From assembly GCA_035327565.1 (NCBI GenBank), contig DAOLDB010000013.1, positions 14,285 to 78,284 on the forward strand: 64,000 nucleotides of DNA. Direction: 5' to 3'. The stretch is from JABDLO01 sp035327565 (GTDB lineage Bacteria; Bacteroidota; Bacteroidia; Chitinophagales; Saprospiraceae). The notes under the pieces are model-generated. The model was given only the letters and a program-made list of their open reading frames with translations, did not search any database and was not told the origin of the DNA. Positions 9,630-17,407 of this stretch are shown piece by piece. Position 1 is the first letter of the stretch, and each line of letters starts with the position of its first letter. The position numbers were made by a program, and so were the translations under genes.

Positions 9630-10811
9630 ATGAATCCTATCTTCATAACCCTTTTTATTTTTATTTTAAGCTGTGCTCAGACAAGCAGGGAAAATAATAA
9701 CCACAAAGTCCAAAATCAATCGACCCCTCCGAAAGCTCAGGTTGAATCAGATCAAGTAACAATTGTGGATAGCATTATCAGGATTCATCATAAGTTGGTG
9801 CAGATAGTTAGCTTGAATACTGCCCGTGCAGTCCACACAACAACATTACTGCACAATGGTAAAATCCTGATTTGTGGTGGATTTGCAGGGAACAACAACT
9901 ATATTTCCAGCGTAGAAATTTATGACCCTATTTTGAATACATTCAGAACGGCAGGAAATATGTCCGTTCCACGTATAAGTCATTCCGCTACTTTACTACC
10001 CGATGGTAAGGTATTGATAGCGGGAGGGTATGATGGGACATACCTTTCTTCCACAGAGATCTTTGATCCTCTCACCGAAACTTTTAGTCCAGGAACAGAA
10101 TTGAATTCACCTCGTATGGGACACACTGCAACACTGCTCAAAAATGGTAAGATTTTATTTGCCGGTGGTGTCGGAACAGGATGGACTTTTTTAAAATCAG
10201 CTGAATTATATGACATAGATGCAAAATCGTTTTCTCATACCGATTCCATGTTTTCAGAAAGGGAAGCCCATACAGCGACACTTTTAAAAGATGGAACGGT
10301 TCTCATTTCAGGAGGCCATGTAGGAAGAAGAGCAAACATTAAAATAAATACAAGTGCAGAAATTTACGATCCCGTTTCCCAACAATTTGTTGAAATAAGC
10401 CATATGAACGTAAAGCGACATAAACATGATGCCGTTTTACTGAAAGATGGAAAAGTATTAATCACCGGTGGTGCTGATGAGACAGATTACGATGGGATTT
10501 ACAAAAGCGCTGAAATATACCACCCTGATTTGCGATCTTTTACTAATATAAGTAATATGTGTTATCCTCGTTTTAAACACAATGGTTCATCTGTTCTATT
10601 GCTTGATGGTAATGTACTTCTTACCGGCGGAAATAACCATGGTGAAATTTATAATATTGCTAACAATTCCTTTGAAATGATTGATGGAAATATGAAAAGT
10701 AAACACTATTTCTCAAGTGCAATACTTATGCAAAATGGAGATGTGTTAATCACTGGTGGCTATGATGAAAGAACAAGACCAATGAATAATGCATGGATTT
10801 ATAGGCACTAA
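9630..10811 (+). CDS. Kelch-repeat beta-propeller lipoprotein
   Basis: A 393-residue protein with a short lipoprotein signal (lipobox ILSC, Cys15), a linker of about 50 residues and seven Kelch-type repeats. Each repeat has the pattern H-T-A-T-L-L-x-[DN]-G-K-[VI]-L-I-x-G-G followed by AEIYDP. The GG strands read ICGG, IAGG, FAGG, ISGG, ITGG, LTGG and ITGG. Seven repeats predict a closed seven-bladed propeller. It would sit on the cell surface or periplasmic face as a binding or scaffold module. No catalytic residues such as those of galactose oxidase are recognisable. It stands alone behind a nearly 500-bp intergenic region, so it probably has its own regulation. Confidence 0.85.
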   Translation: MNPIFITLFIFILSCAQTSRENNNHKVQNQSTPPKAQVESDQVTIVDSIIRIHHKLVQIVSLNTARAVHTTTLLHNGKILICGGFAGNNNYISSVEIYDPILNTFRTAGNMSVPRISHSATLLPDGKVLIAGGYDGTYLSSTEIFDPLTETFSPGTELNSPRMGHTATLLKNGKILFAGGVGTGWTFLKSAELYDIDAKSFSHTDSMFSEREAHTATLLKDGTVLISGGHVGRRANIKINTSAEIYDPVSQQFVEISHMNVKRHKHDAVLLKDGKVLITGGADETDYDGIYKSAEIYHPDLRSFTNISNMCYPRFKHNGSSVLLLDGNVLLTGGNNHGEIYNIANNSFEMIDGNMKSKHYFSSAILMQNGDVLITGGYDERTRPMNNAWIYRH

Positions 10812-11087
10812 ATGAAATTCAAACATTCAAAACAGTTCCTCCTGATTGACACAATAAAAGCCTAATACCTTGGGAATTTGACCTGAGTCTTGTATTCCTA
10901 CTTTGATTCCCATTAAAATTTTTTTATATAATAACTTCCAAAAACTAACATCAGTGGCGGATTCAATATAAGAGAACATTTTTTTTAAACTTCAAAGACT
11001 TCTACCCTATTCGGCATTTGTCTCTCTACCTCTCCATTCTTAGTCGTTTGATCAATATAGGAGAAGAAGCCCTCTTACGTAACAAAA

Positions 11088-12539
11088 TCAGTTGGTTCTC
11101 CAGAAATAGGGTGTAAATAATACCAAAATAGTAAATAACTCCAGTCTGCCAATGAGCATTAAAAAGCTAAGCACCCATTTTGCTGCAGTAGGGATGTAAA
11201 AATAATTGTAATCCGGCCCCACACTACCGATCGCAGGACCTACATTTCCCAAAGTTGATGCCGCAGCACCCACTGCAGAAACAAAATCCATCCCTAAAAT
11301 AGTAATGGTTAAACTTCCGGCAATAAAAAAGAATAAATATACAAGCAAGAATACAAGGATATGGGTCAAAATTCTGGGAGCAACTATATTTCCACTCAGT
11401 TTAATACGAATAATTGCCCTGGGGTGTAATATCCTTTTAAATTCGAGAATTGTATTTTTTAAAAAAATTAAATGCCTGATGAGCTTAATTCCTCCCGTTG
11501 TAGACCCGGCACAACCCCCTGAAAAAAACAAAACAAAAAAGAGGAATGTAATTCCATTGGACCATGCCGTATAATCGGCGATCACAAATCCACTGCTGGT
11601 TAATATTGAAACGATTTGAAACAAACTGTCTCTGAATGTGTCTTCTAAAGGTTCACGGGTGAGATAAAGAATTTGAATCCACACTATAATAGTCAAACTG
11701 ACAATCAAAATCAGATAAAAAACAAATTCCGGACTTCCAAAAACCTTGCGCCATTTGCCAGTCAACCCGTGATAAATGACTGTATAATTAGTACCTGAAA
11801 GAAACATAAAGAAGACAATAGTATATTGAATATGACTTCCAAAAGCTGCTATGCTGTCATTTCTGGTAGAAAATCCACCTGTAGCCATTACTGTAAAGGC
11901 GTGATTCAGACTTTCAAAAGCTGACATACCTTCCAGCATCAAAATGATAAAAAGCAGAAAAGTAAAACCCACGTAAATCATCCATAGAAGCTTAGCCGTC
12001 TCCTTTATTCTTGGATGTATTTTATCGGAAGTTGGTCCTGGCACTTCAGCAGTAAATAATTCTATCCCCCCAATTCCCAACAATGGAAAAATGGCCACGG
12101 TGAGAACAATGATTCCCATTCCTCCAATCCACTGACTCAGGCTTCTCCAAAGCAACACTCCCTCGGGCAAGGATTCTATATCTATAAAAATAGTAGCCCC
12201 GGTAGTTGTCAACCCTGATACTGACTCGAATAGAGAATCTGTAAATGAATAGGTGACTCCGGAAAATTCATAGGGCAATGCACCAAAGATAATCATCGCT
12301 AACCAACCTAAGGCTACAATAAGATAGCCTTCTCTTTTATTTACCTGAGCATTTGACTTAAACTTGTACATCCAGCTGATGATACCAAATATCATTGTAA
12401 TACAACCGGCCGTAAATAAAGCTCCTCCATCACCGGAATGAAAATATATAGAAAACGGAATACAGCAAAACATCAGCATACCTACTACAATCAGCAGTAC
12501 CCCAACAACATTGGATATTGGTTGTAAATTGATATTCAT
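11088..12539 (-). CDS. trkH: Trk-type potassium uptake protein, membrane subunit TrkH
   Basis: The 483-residue K+ translocating subunit, with four M1-P-M2 repeats typical of TrkH/KtrB. The selectivity-filter loops are visible: TTTGAT at 111-116, ATGGFST at 219-225, TSSGF at 314-318 and TLGNVGP at 429-435. Each places the key glycine of its repeat. Together with cytoplasmic TrkA it takes up K+ in response to osmotic and pH stress. The start codon overlaps the trkA stop (ATGA), so the two subunits are translationally coupled. Length and motifs are normal for the family. Confidence 0.97.
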   Translation of the reverse strand: MNINLQPISNVVGVLLIVVGMLMFCCIPFSIYFHSGDGGALFTAGCITMIFGIISWMYKFKSNAQVNKREGYLIVALGWLAMIIFGALPYEFSGVTYSFTDSLFESVSGLTTTGATIFIDIESLPEGVLLWRSLSQWIGGMGIIVLTVAIFPLLGIGGIELFTAEVPGPTSDKIHPRIKETAKLLWMIYVGFTFLLFIILMLEGMSAFESLNHAFTVMATGGFSTRNDSIAAFGSHIQYTIVFFMFLSGTNYTVIYHGLTGKWRKVFGSPEFVFYLILIVSLTIIVWIQILYLTREPLEDTFRDSLFQIVSILTSSGFVIADYTAWSNGITFLFFVLFFSGGCAGSTTGGIKLIRHLIFLKNTILEFKRILHPRAIIRIKLSGNIVAPRILTHILVFLLVYLFFFIAGSLTITILGMDFVSAVGAAASTLGNVGPAIGSVGPDYNYFYIPTAAKWVLSFLMLIGRLELFTILVLFTPYFWRTN

Positions 12540-13882
12540 TCAACAAGGAATAACTTTTCAACACTTCCTATAGATTCCAACATCGCAAAAACTATCACCT
12601 TATCACCAGATCTCAACTGAAAATCTCCGGCGGGTATAATAGCCTCATCATCCCGGATTACACCTCCAATTAAAGCGTGTTTAGGAAAATTCAAATCTTT
12701 CAAAGCCTTTTGGGTAAGAACACTTCCCTCAGAAACTGCATATTCAATAATTTCAGCATCCACTCCATGAATACTGGTTATTGCTTCAACATTTCCTTTA
12801 CGGACAAACCGGAAAACGTTATTGGCCGCTATGAGTTTTTTGTTGATTAATGTATCTACACCAATGCTTTGAGAAATATGAGTATACACAATATTGTCAA
12901 CCATGGCAATAGTCTTAAAAACACCGGCTTCTTCAGCTACCAAACTGGTTATTATGTTGGTTTCAGAATTTCGCGTCAAGGCTATAAAAGCATCCATTTC
13001 TTCAAGACCCTCCTCCTTTAAAAGATCGATATCAGATGGATCCCCTTTAACAATCAATGATTTATGCAAAATCTCAGCCATCCTTTTGCAAACATTTCTA
13101 TCTCCATCTATAATGGTCACATTATAATGATTCTCCAATAATTTTGCAGTTTGAATCGCGATTTCTCCCCCGCTAAGGATCATGATATTATTTACCTTAA
13201 CCAATTTCTTACCCAAATTTTTCAATACCTTTTTAATATCCTCCTTGGTAACAATCAGGTAAATATGATCCCCTCTCAATAAAATGGTTTTGTCACGGGG
13301 AATGAGCGTATCATTGTTCCTTAAAATTGCAATTGGTTTAAAATTAAGATGCTTGTACTTTGCAGTTATTTGTTCGATTGACTTGTTGAGAATGGGTGTA
13401 TCATCATCTAATGATATCCCCAACAATGTGATTTTACCATTCTCAAATTCAAAAATGTCAGTTACTTCAGACAATTTGATTAATCTTTCGATTTCCATAA
13501 CCGCCAGTTTTGCCGGGGAGAAAATTTTATCAATACCCAATTGCTGAAAAATTTCTCTTTGAAATGGCTCCAGAAACTCCCCATTGCTAACCCGGGCTAC
13601 CGTTTGCTCTGCACCAAATTTTTTTGCTAAGATGGAAGATACAATATTGCTGGATTCTGAAGTAGTTACTGCTAAAAACAAATCGGCTTCAGCTACTTCA
13701 GCTTGTTTCAAAGTATTGATGGAAGTCGCATCTCCACGAAGGACCTGAACATCCAAATGGTTATGGGCATAATCCAATACTTCCTGATTGGTATCAATCA
13801 AAACAATATCATGTTGCTCATTGGCAAGAAGTTTACCCAAATGGAAGCCTATATCCCCGGCACCTGCAATTACTATTTTCAT
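12536..13882 (-). CDS. trkA: Trk potassium system regulatory subunit TrkA
   Basis: A cytoplasmic 448-residue gating subunit made of two RCK units, each with an N-terminal nucleotide-binding (TrkA-N) and a C-terminal TrkA-C domain. The first Rossmann motif is canonical (GAGDIG, residues 7-12, with Asp30 ending the second strand). The second unit (from about 230) reads SGGEIA at 237-242 and lacks the GxGxxG pattern, so only the first half may bind NAD(H) or ATP in the classic way; asymmetry between the halves also occurs in other TrkA proteins. It is the first gene of the trkA-trkH operon, with a -7-like promoter element 36 bp upstream. Confidence 0.96.
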   Translation of the reverse strand: MKIVIAGAGDIGFHLGKLLANEQHDIVLIDTNQEVLDYAHNHLDVQVLRGDATSINTLKQAEVAEADLFLAVTTSESSNIVSSILAKKFGAEQTVARVSNGEFLEPFQREIFQQLGIDKIFSPAKLAVMEIERLIKLSEVTDIFEFENGKITLLGISLDDDTPILNKSIEQITAKYKHLNFKPIAILRNNDTLIPRDKTILLRGDHIYLIVTKEDIKKVLKNLGKKLVKVNNIMILSGGEIAIQTAKLLENHYNVTIIDGDRNVCKRMAEILHKSLIVKGDPSDIDLLKEEGLEEMDAFIALTRNSETNIITSLVAEEAGVFKTIAMVDNIVYTHISQSIGVDTLINKKLIAANNVFRFVRKGNVEAITSIHGVDAEIIEYAVSEGSVLTQKALKDLNFPKHALIGGVIRDDEAIIPAGDFQLRSGDKVIVFAMLESIGSVEKLFLVE

Positions 13883-13917
13883 TGAACAACTTGTCTATCT
13901 CTTTGTAATATTCATAT

Positions 13918-13925
13918 CAAAGCTA
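13918..13925 (-). promoter_or_regulatory. Putative -7 element of the trkAH operon
   Basis: The minus strand reads TAGCTTTG, a full match to the Bacteroidota -7 consensus TAnnTTTG. It would give a leader of about 30 nt before the trkA ATG. There is no TTG at the right distance for the -33 box, so the call rests on one element. Confidence 0.4.
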
Positions 13926-14127
13926 AATCAGCTCATGGATAATCATGCATTATAAACGCGCAAAATTATGCAATTTACATTTCCAATTGATTGAATCTGA
14001 AAAAATTCAAACAGATACAGAATCGTATTTCCAATAATTTATATAAAATTATTAATTATAAGTAATTAATTAATATTCAATATTTTAATATTTTCATTCA
14101 TTGGATTTTTATACTTTTATACAATAA

Positions 14128-14157
14128 TTGATAAATGGCAAATTGTTTCTATTTTTG
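14128..14157 (+). promoter_or_regulatory. Promoter of the low-molecular-weight phosphatase gene (TTG-N19-TATTTTTG)
   Basis: A -33 TTG at 14128-14130 and a -7 TATTTTTG at 14150-14157 are separated by exactly 19 bp, a full match to the Bacteroidota housekeeping promoter. Transcription would start near 14163-14165 and leave a leader of about 30 nt. An A+T-rich block lies just upstream. Confidence 0.6.
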
Positions 14158-14193
14158 TCTATAACTGAAAACAAGAATAATTAAGTAAAAAAA

Positions 14194-14658
14194 ATGAAAA
14201 TATTAATGGTTTGTCTCGGGAATATTTGCCGTTCACCTTTAGCCCAGGGGATACTAGAATCAAAAATAAGTCAAAAGAATTTGAATTGGGAAGTCGATTC
14301 TTCCGGGACAAGTGCATGGCATGAAGGAGAGCAACCGGATTCACGGTCAATTGAAATTGCCAGAGAAAACCAGATTAAAATTTCACACCAGCGTGCACGT
14401 CAATTTAAATTAAAAGACTTTGAACAGTTTGATCTGATATTGGCAATGGATACGGAAAATTACAATTATCTTATTCAGATAGCCCCAAATCAATATTTAC
14501 AAAAAGTCAATATGATCATGAATTTCCTCTACCCTGGTGAAAACCAGGTTGTTCCTGATCCATATTACAATGGTGGTTTTCAATTTGTATATGATTTGCT
14601 GGATAAAGCTTGCGATGCTCTGATTGCTGAATACATCACTGAAACTAAGGTACCCTAA
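14194..14658 (+). CDS. Low-molecular-weight protein tyrosine phosphatase
   Basis: A 154-residue cytoplasmic phosphatase of the LMW-PTP/arsenate-reductase-like fold. The catalytic P-loop CLGNICRS lies at residues 7-14 (nucleophile Cys7, Arg13), and the general-acid motif DPYY at 122-125 has Asp122. Length is standard. In Bacteria such enzymes dephosphorylate tyrosine kinases of capsule assembly or arginine-phosphorylated proteins. No BY-kinase gene is near, so the target is open. The DPYY motif and lack of extra redox cysteines argue against arsenate reductase. The start is the first ATG behind a strong promoter. Confidence 0.92.
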   Translation: MKILMVCLGNICRSPLAQGILESKISQKNLNWEVDSSGTSAWHEGEQPDSRSIEIARENQIKISHQRARQFKLKDFEQFDLILAMDTENYNYLIQIAPNQYLQKVNMIMNFLYPGENQVVPDPYYNGGFQFVYDLLDKACDALIAEYITETKVP

Positions 14659-14723
14659 AATTATTAATACACTGTACTCATAAATACATCCTTTAAACAG
14701 ACGACTATTGATGTAAAATCTAA

Positions 14724-14743
14724 ATTCACCCTTAAGTGTGAAT
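14724..14743. promoter_or_regulatory. 20-bp near-perfect palindrome upstream of the Cys-rich secreted protein gene
   Basis: ATTCACCCTTAAGTGTGAAT pairs at 9 of 10 positions, with a CTTAAG core and one C/T mismatch. It lies in the 164-bp gap between the phosphatase stop and the ATG at 14823, about 80 bp before that ATG. An operator is likelier than a terminator because no T-run follows on the plus strand. Confidence 0.4.
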
Positions 14744-14822
14744 AAATCAAAGAGAATATCCTGGATTTTTGCTACGAAAGTTTATTAAATCCTTGATTAC
14801 ATTATCAATAAAACTAAATTCT

Positions 14823-15485
14823 ATGTTAGCCAAATATTTAATTTTCCTTACTCTTTCTCTTACAGCACTTTTTCCCTCTAAGCCTTTAATATTGGATATT
14901 ATGGAAGAAAACATGGCGAAATCTGAAATCCAATCCAGGACTCCATTTGTCAAAAAAAGTGTGTGGAAGCAATCAGCAAAGACTTTTACCTATGAAGTAC
15001 AATATAATAATGCAGACTATATAGTCAAATACTATTATGGCGACAGGCCTTTCGCTGAAGTCCTGGATGCCAGGAACAAATCTTTGCTTAAAGTTTTTCC
15101 TGAAGGGAACAAAGCTCGATTTCAAGCCGGAAGTAAAATTAAGCTCTATAGCAATAAAAGCAATATCATCCTGGATGAACCATGGAATGCTATTGCAGTC
15201 GAATTACTTGAAATGGATTTGATCAATCTAAAGAACATAGGGGCAAATGATTTCATTGATTCAGGAAATGTCTCGAAGTTATTAGTCCCTGATTATGCTA
15301 TAAAGCAAAACCAAAACTGTACCACTCAAGCTACCTGTAACTGCAATGGCAATACAATCAGCATCAGTTGTGAATGTGGAAAGTCAGCCCAATGTGTATC
15401 TTCCAGGACCACACGATGTGTAGAAGCATCAGGAGGAGGACAAGAATGTACAGAAGTAAATACTTGTTCAGCTTCTTGTCTGTAA
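14823..15485 (+). CDS. Secreted protein of unknown function with a ten-cysteine C-terminal tail
   Basis: I do not recognise this family. From the ATG at 14823 the protein has 220 residues: a signal peptide (AKYLIFLTLSLTALFPS), a domain of about 145 residues of mixed charge without obvious motifs, and a last segment of about 50 residues holding all ten cysteines. They include a CNCNGN segment, a CEC pair and a final SCL. The even number and dense spacing suggest a disulfide-knotted or metal-binding cap exported from the cell. A longer reading from a TTG at 14769 is possible but would bury the signal peptide. A palindrome precedes it, and an aldo/keto reductase converges on it after 10 bp. Confidence 0.7.
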   Translation: MLAKYLIFLTLSLTALFPSKPLILDIMEENMAKSEIQSRTPFVKKSVWKQSAKTFTYEVQYNNADYIVKYYYGDRPFAEVLDARNKSLLKVFPEGNKARFQAGSKIKLYSNKSNIILDEPWNAIAVELLEMDLINLKNIGANDFIDSGNVSKLLVPDYAIKQNQNCTTQATCNCNGNTISISCECGKSAQCVSSRTTRCVEASGGGQECTEVNTCSASCL

Positions 15486-15495
15486 TGTTTTGAGA

Positions 15496-16527
15496 CTACG
15501 TTGCAGGATTGGGAATCCGCTCATACACGGATTGAATTTTCTTAATAATATTCCGCTCCAGTTTGATATCAATACTGTCAATGTTTTCTTTCAATTGCTG
15601 CATAGTTGTTGCTCCTATGATATTAGAAGTAACGAATGGCTGATGAGTTACGAATGACAAAGCCATCTGTGTAAAAGAAATACCCGCTTCATAGGCAATT
15701 CGAAGATATTCCTGTGTAGCTGACTTACACGATTCACTGTTATATCGTGTATATTGTTTGAATTGATTCAACCGGTCAAAAGGAGTATCTTTACCGGTTA
15801 AATATTTACCTGTAAGCACTCCCATTGCAAGAGGAGAATAGGCAAGCAATCCGACAGATTCCCTGATAGACATTTCTGCAAGTCCTACTTCAAATTGCCT
15901 GTTTAGCAAATTATAAGGATTTTGAATACTTACCAGGGGACTCATCTGATGGATTCTCGCAAGTGTGAGCACCCGGTGCATACCCCAGGGCGTTTCATTG
16001 GAGAGTCCATAGCTTCTGATTTTCCCTGCTTTAATCAATGTATCAAGAGTATCAATGGTTTCAAAGAATTGATCCTCCCATTGTTCATCATGTAGGTTAT
16101 ATCCTCTTTTACCAAAAAAATTCGTTTTCCGTTCAGGCCAATGAAGCTGATACAAGTCTATGTACCCGGTTCTTAACCTTTTGAGAGATTTTTCTAATGC
16201 ATTAATTATCCTGTTGCGTCGAAACCTGAGATCAGGTGCTACATAATCCAATGAACCGGGACCTGTAATTTTAGTAGCAAGAATGATTTTGTCCCTTTCT
16301 TGATTAATTAACCAGTTTCCAATATAAGACTCTGTTCTGCCTTGAGTTTCTGCTCTTGGAGGGATAGGATACATCTCTGCTGTATCAATAAAGTTAATCC
16401 CTCGATCCATGGCATAATCCAATTGATGATGAGCTTCTTTTTCTGTGTTTTGCTCACCATATGTCATTGTTCCCAAACAAATGACACTGACTTTAATTCC
16501 TGTATTTCCAAGTTCTCTATATTCCAA
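15496..16527 (-). CDS. Aldo/keto reductase, Tas-like
   Basis: A 343-residue NADPH-dependent TIM-barrel oxidoreductase of the AKR superfamily, closest in layout to E. coli Tas (N-terminus EYRELGNTGIKVSVICLGTMTYGEQ). The catalytic tetrad can be placed: Asp48 and Tyr53 in GINFIDTAEMYP, Lys86 in LATKITGPG and His129 in LYQLHWPER. The C-terminal part holds the cofactor-phosphate segment IIGATTMQQLKEN. It would reduce aldehydes or ketones in the cytoplasm. A possible role against methylglyoxal made by the nearby synthase is only an inference from proximity. It lies 31 bp after the TspO-like gene on the same strand. Confidence 0.93.
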   Translation of the reverse strand: MEYRELGNTGIKVSVICLGTMTYGEQNTEKEAHHQLDYAMDRGINFIDTAEMYPIPPRAETQGRTESYIGNWLINQERDKIILATKITGPGSLDYVAPDLRFRRNRIINALEKSLKRLRTGYIDLYQLHWPERKTNFFGKRGYNLHDEQWEDQFFETIDTLDTLIKAGKIRSYGLSNETPWGMHRVLTLARIHQMSPLVSIQNPYNLLNRQFEVGLAEMSIRESVGLLAYSPLAMGVLTGKYLTGKDTPFDRLNQFKQYTRYNSESCKSATQEYLRIAYEAGISFTQMALSFVTHQPFVTSNIIGATTMQQLKENIDSIDIKLERNIIKKIQSVYERIPNPAT

Positions 16528-16558
16528 TACTAATCAATTTTATAAGTATAATCAAATT

Positions 16559-17299
16559 TTAATCTTTTGAATCAGCCCTCATTCTTCTGACATAATAAAC
16601 TATAAGAAATTGAACTGAAATGAAAGCCAGTGCGGCAAAATAAATACTTGTATCGGCCTTATTGCCTATGGCAATGTGTATCAATGCCCAAATATTCACC
16701 ATGGTGAAATAAAAGGAATTCTCTCTCCATAAGAATATCAGGGACAGAAAAGAAGCTACCACTAACATAATCATTGTCCACCCGGTAGAATTTCCCATTT
16801 GATCAATCCACCCGGCTTTTGTAAAAGCAACTGCAACATTTACAATCGCCGCCACACTGATCCATCCCAGATAAATTTCCCATGGGAATACCCACAGGGC
16901 AGTATTTTTCACTTCAAAATAGATGTATATCAAAGAAATCAGAAGGATAAACATGACCGAAACACTCAAATATGTCCTTTCGTAATGCCATGTGATCAGC
17001 CACAAAATGTTTGCAAAACATTGGATGATAAAGAAAGGTAATAGCTTTTTGTAAACTATGATATTGTCCGTTAATCTCTTATGATAATCAATCCAGATTT
17101 TAACTATAAAAGCAAAGAGTAACACATAGATCAAAGGCCAGATCAAAAACGCTGTAGATGATGGCGTGATGAGTGTAGGATATTTGGATGAAATCTCTCC
17201 CGTTGTCATATGATTCATGGGGAGTGCATTGGCTAAATAATTCAAGTATAAAACCAGAAAATAAAAAATGCTAAATACAATTGGAACCAAATACCGCAT
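16559..17299 (-). CDS. TspO/MBR-related tryptophan-rich membrane protein
   Basis: A 246-residue integral membrane protein with about seven hydrophobic segments. The opening (SIFYFLVLYLNYLANALPMNHMTTGEISSKYPTL, about 10-43) and the following tract with PSSTAFLIWPLIYVLL are typical of the longer bacterial tryptophan-rich sensory proteins related to TspO. Classic TspO binds tetrapyrroles and affects their efflux; the function of this longer branch is not established. Trp residues recur at membrane borders. It precedes the aldo/keto reductase by 31 bp and may be co-transcribed. The ATG at 17299 places the first helix directly at the N-terminus. Confidence 0.78.
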   Translation of the reverse strand: MRYLVPIVFSIFYFLVLYLNYLANALPMNHMTTGEISSKYPTLITPSSTAFLIWPLIYVLLFAFIVKIWIDYHKRLTDNIIVYKKLLPFFIIQCFANILWLITWHYERTYLSVSVMFILLISLIYIYFEVKNTALWVFPWEIYLGWISVAAIVNVAVAFTKAGWIDQMGNSTGWTMIMLVVASFLSLIFLWRENSFYFTMVNIWALIHIAIGNKADTSIYFAALAFISVQFLIVYYVRRMRADSKD

Positions 17300-17407
17300 A
17301 TATTGAATTGTTAATTGCTATCCCCTTGTCTTTAATTTTTTAACAATGATAAAAAACTGTTAGCGAAAACAAAGAATTTGACTGTTTCAAATTCAATAAT
17401 GATCAAA

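Larger units (their letters stand above)
13883..14193. other. 311-bp divergent intergenic region, very A+T-rich in its middle
   Basis: It separates trkA (minus) from the phosphatase gene (plus). Positions 14037-14097 are almost pure A+T with repeated TTAAT/AATATT steps, just upstream of the phosphatase promoter, where an UP-like or bent-DNA element would sit. No gene is seen. The two promoter elements are listed separately. Confidence 0.5.

Noticed and set aside
9132..9630. A small gene or degraded gene in the 498-bp gap
   Set aside because: Neither strand holds a frame with a plausible start and any protein motif; only repeats are visible.
14037..14097. Very A+T-rich block as a replication origin
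   Set aside because: No DnaA boxes or iterons and no replication genes are adjacent; it fits an upstream promoter element better.
14194..14658. Arsenate reductase as the identity of the LMW phosphatase
   Set aside because: The DPYY acid loop and absence of the extra redox cysteines fit a protein phosphatase.
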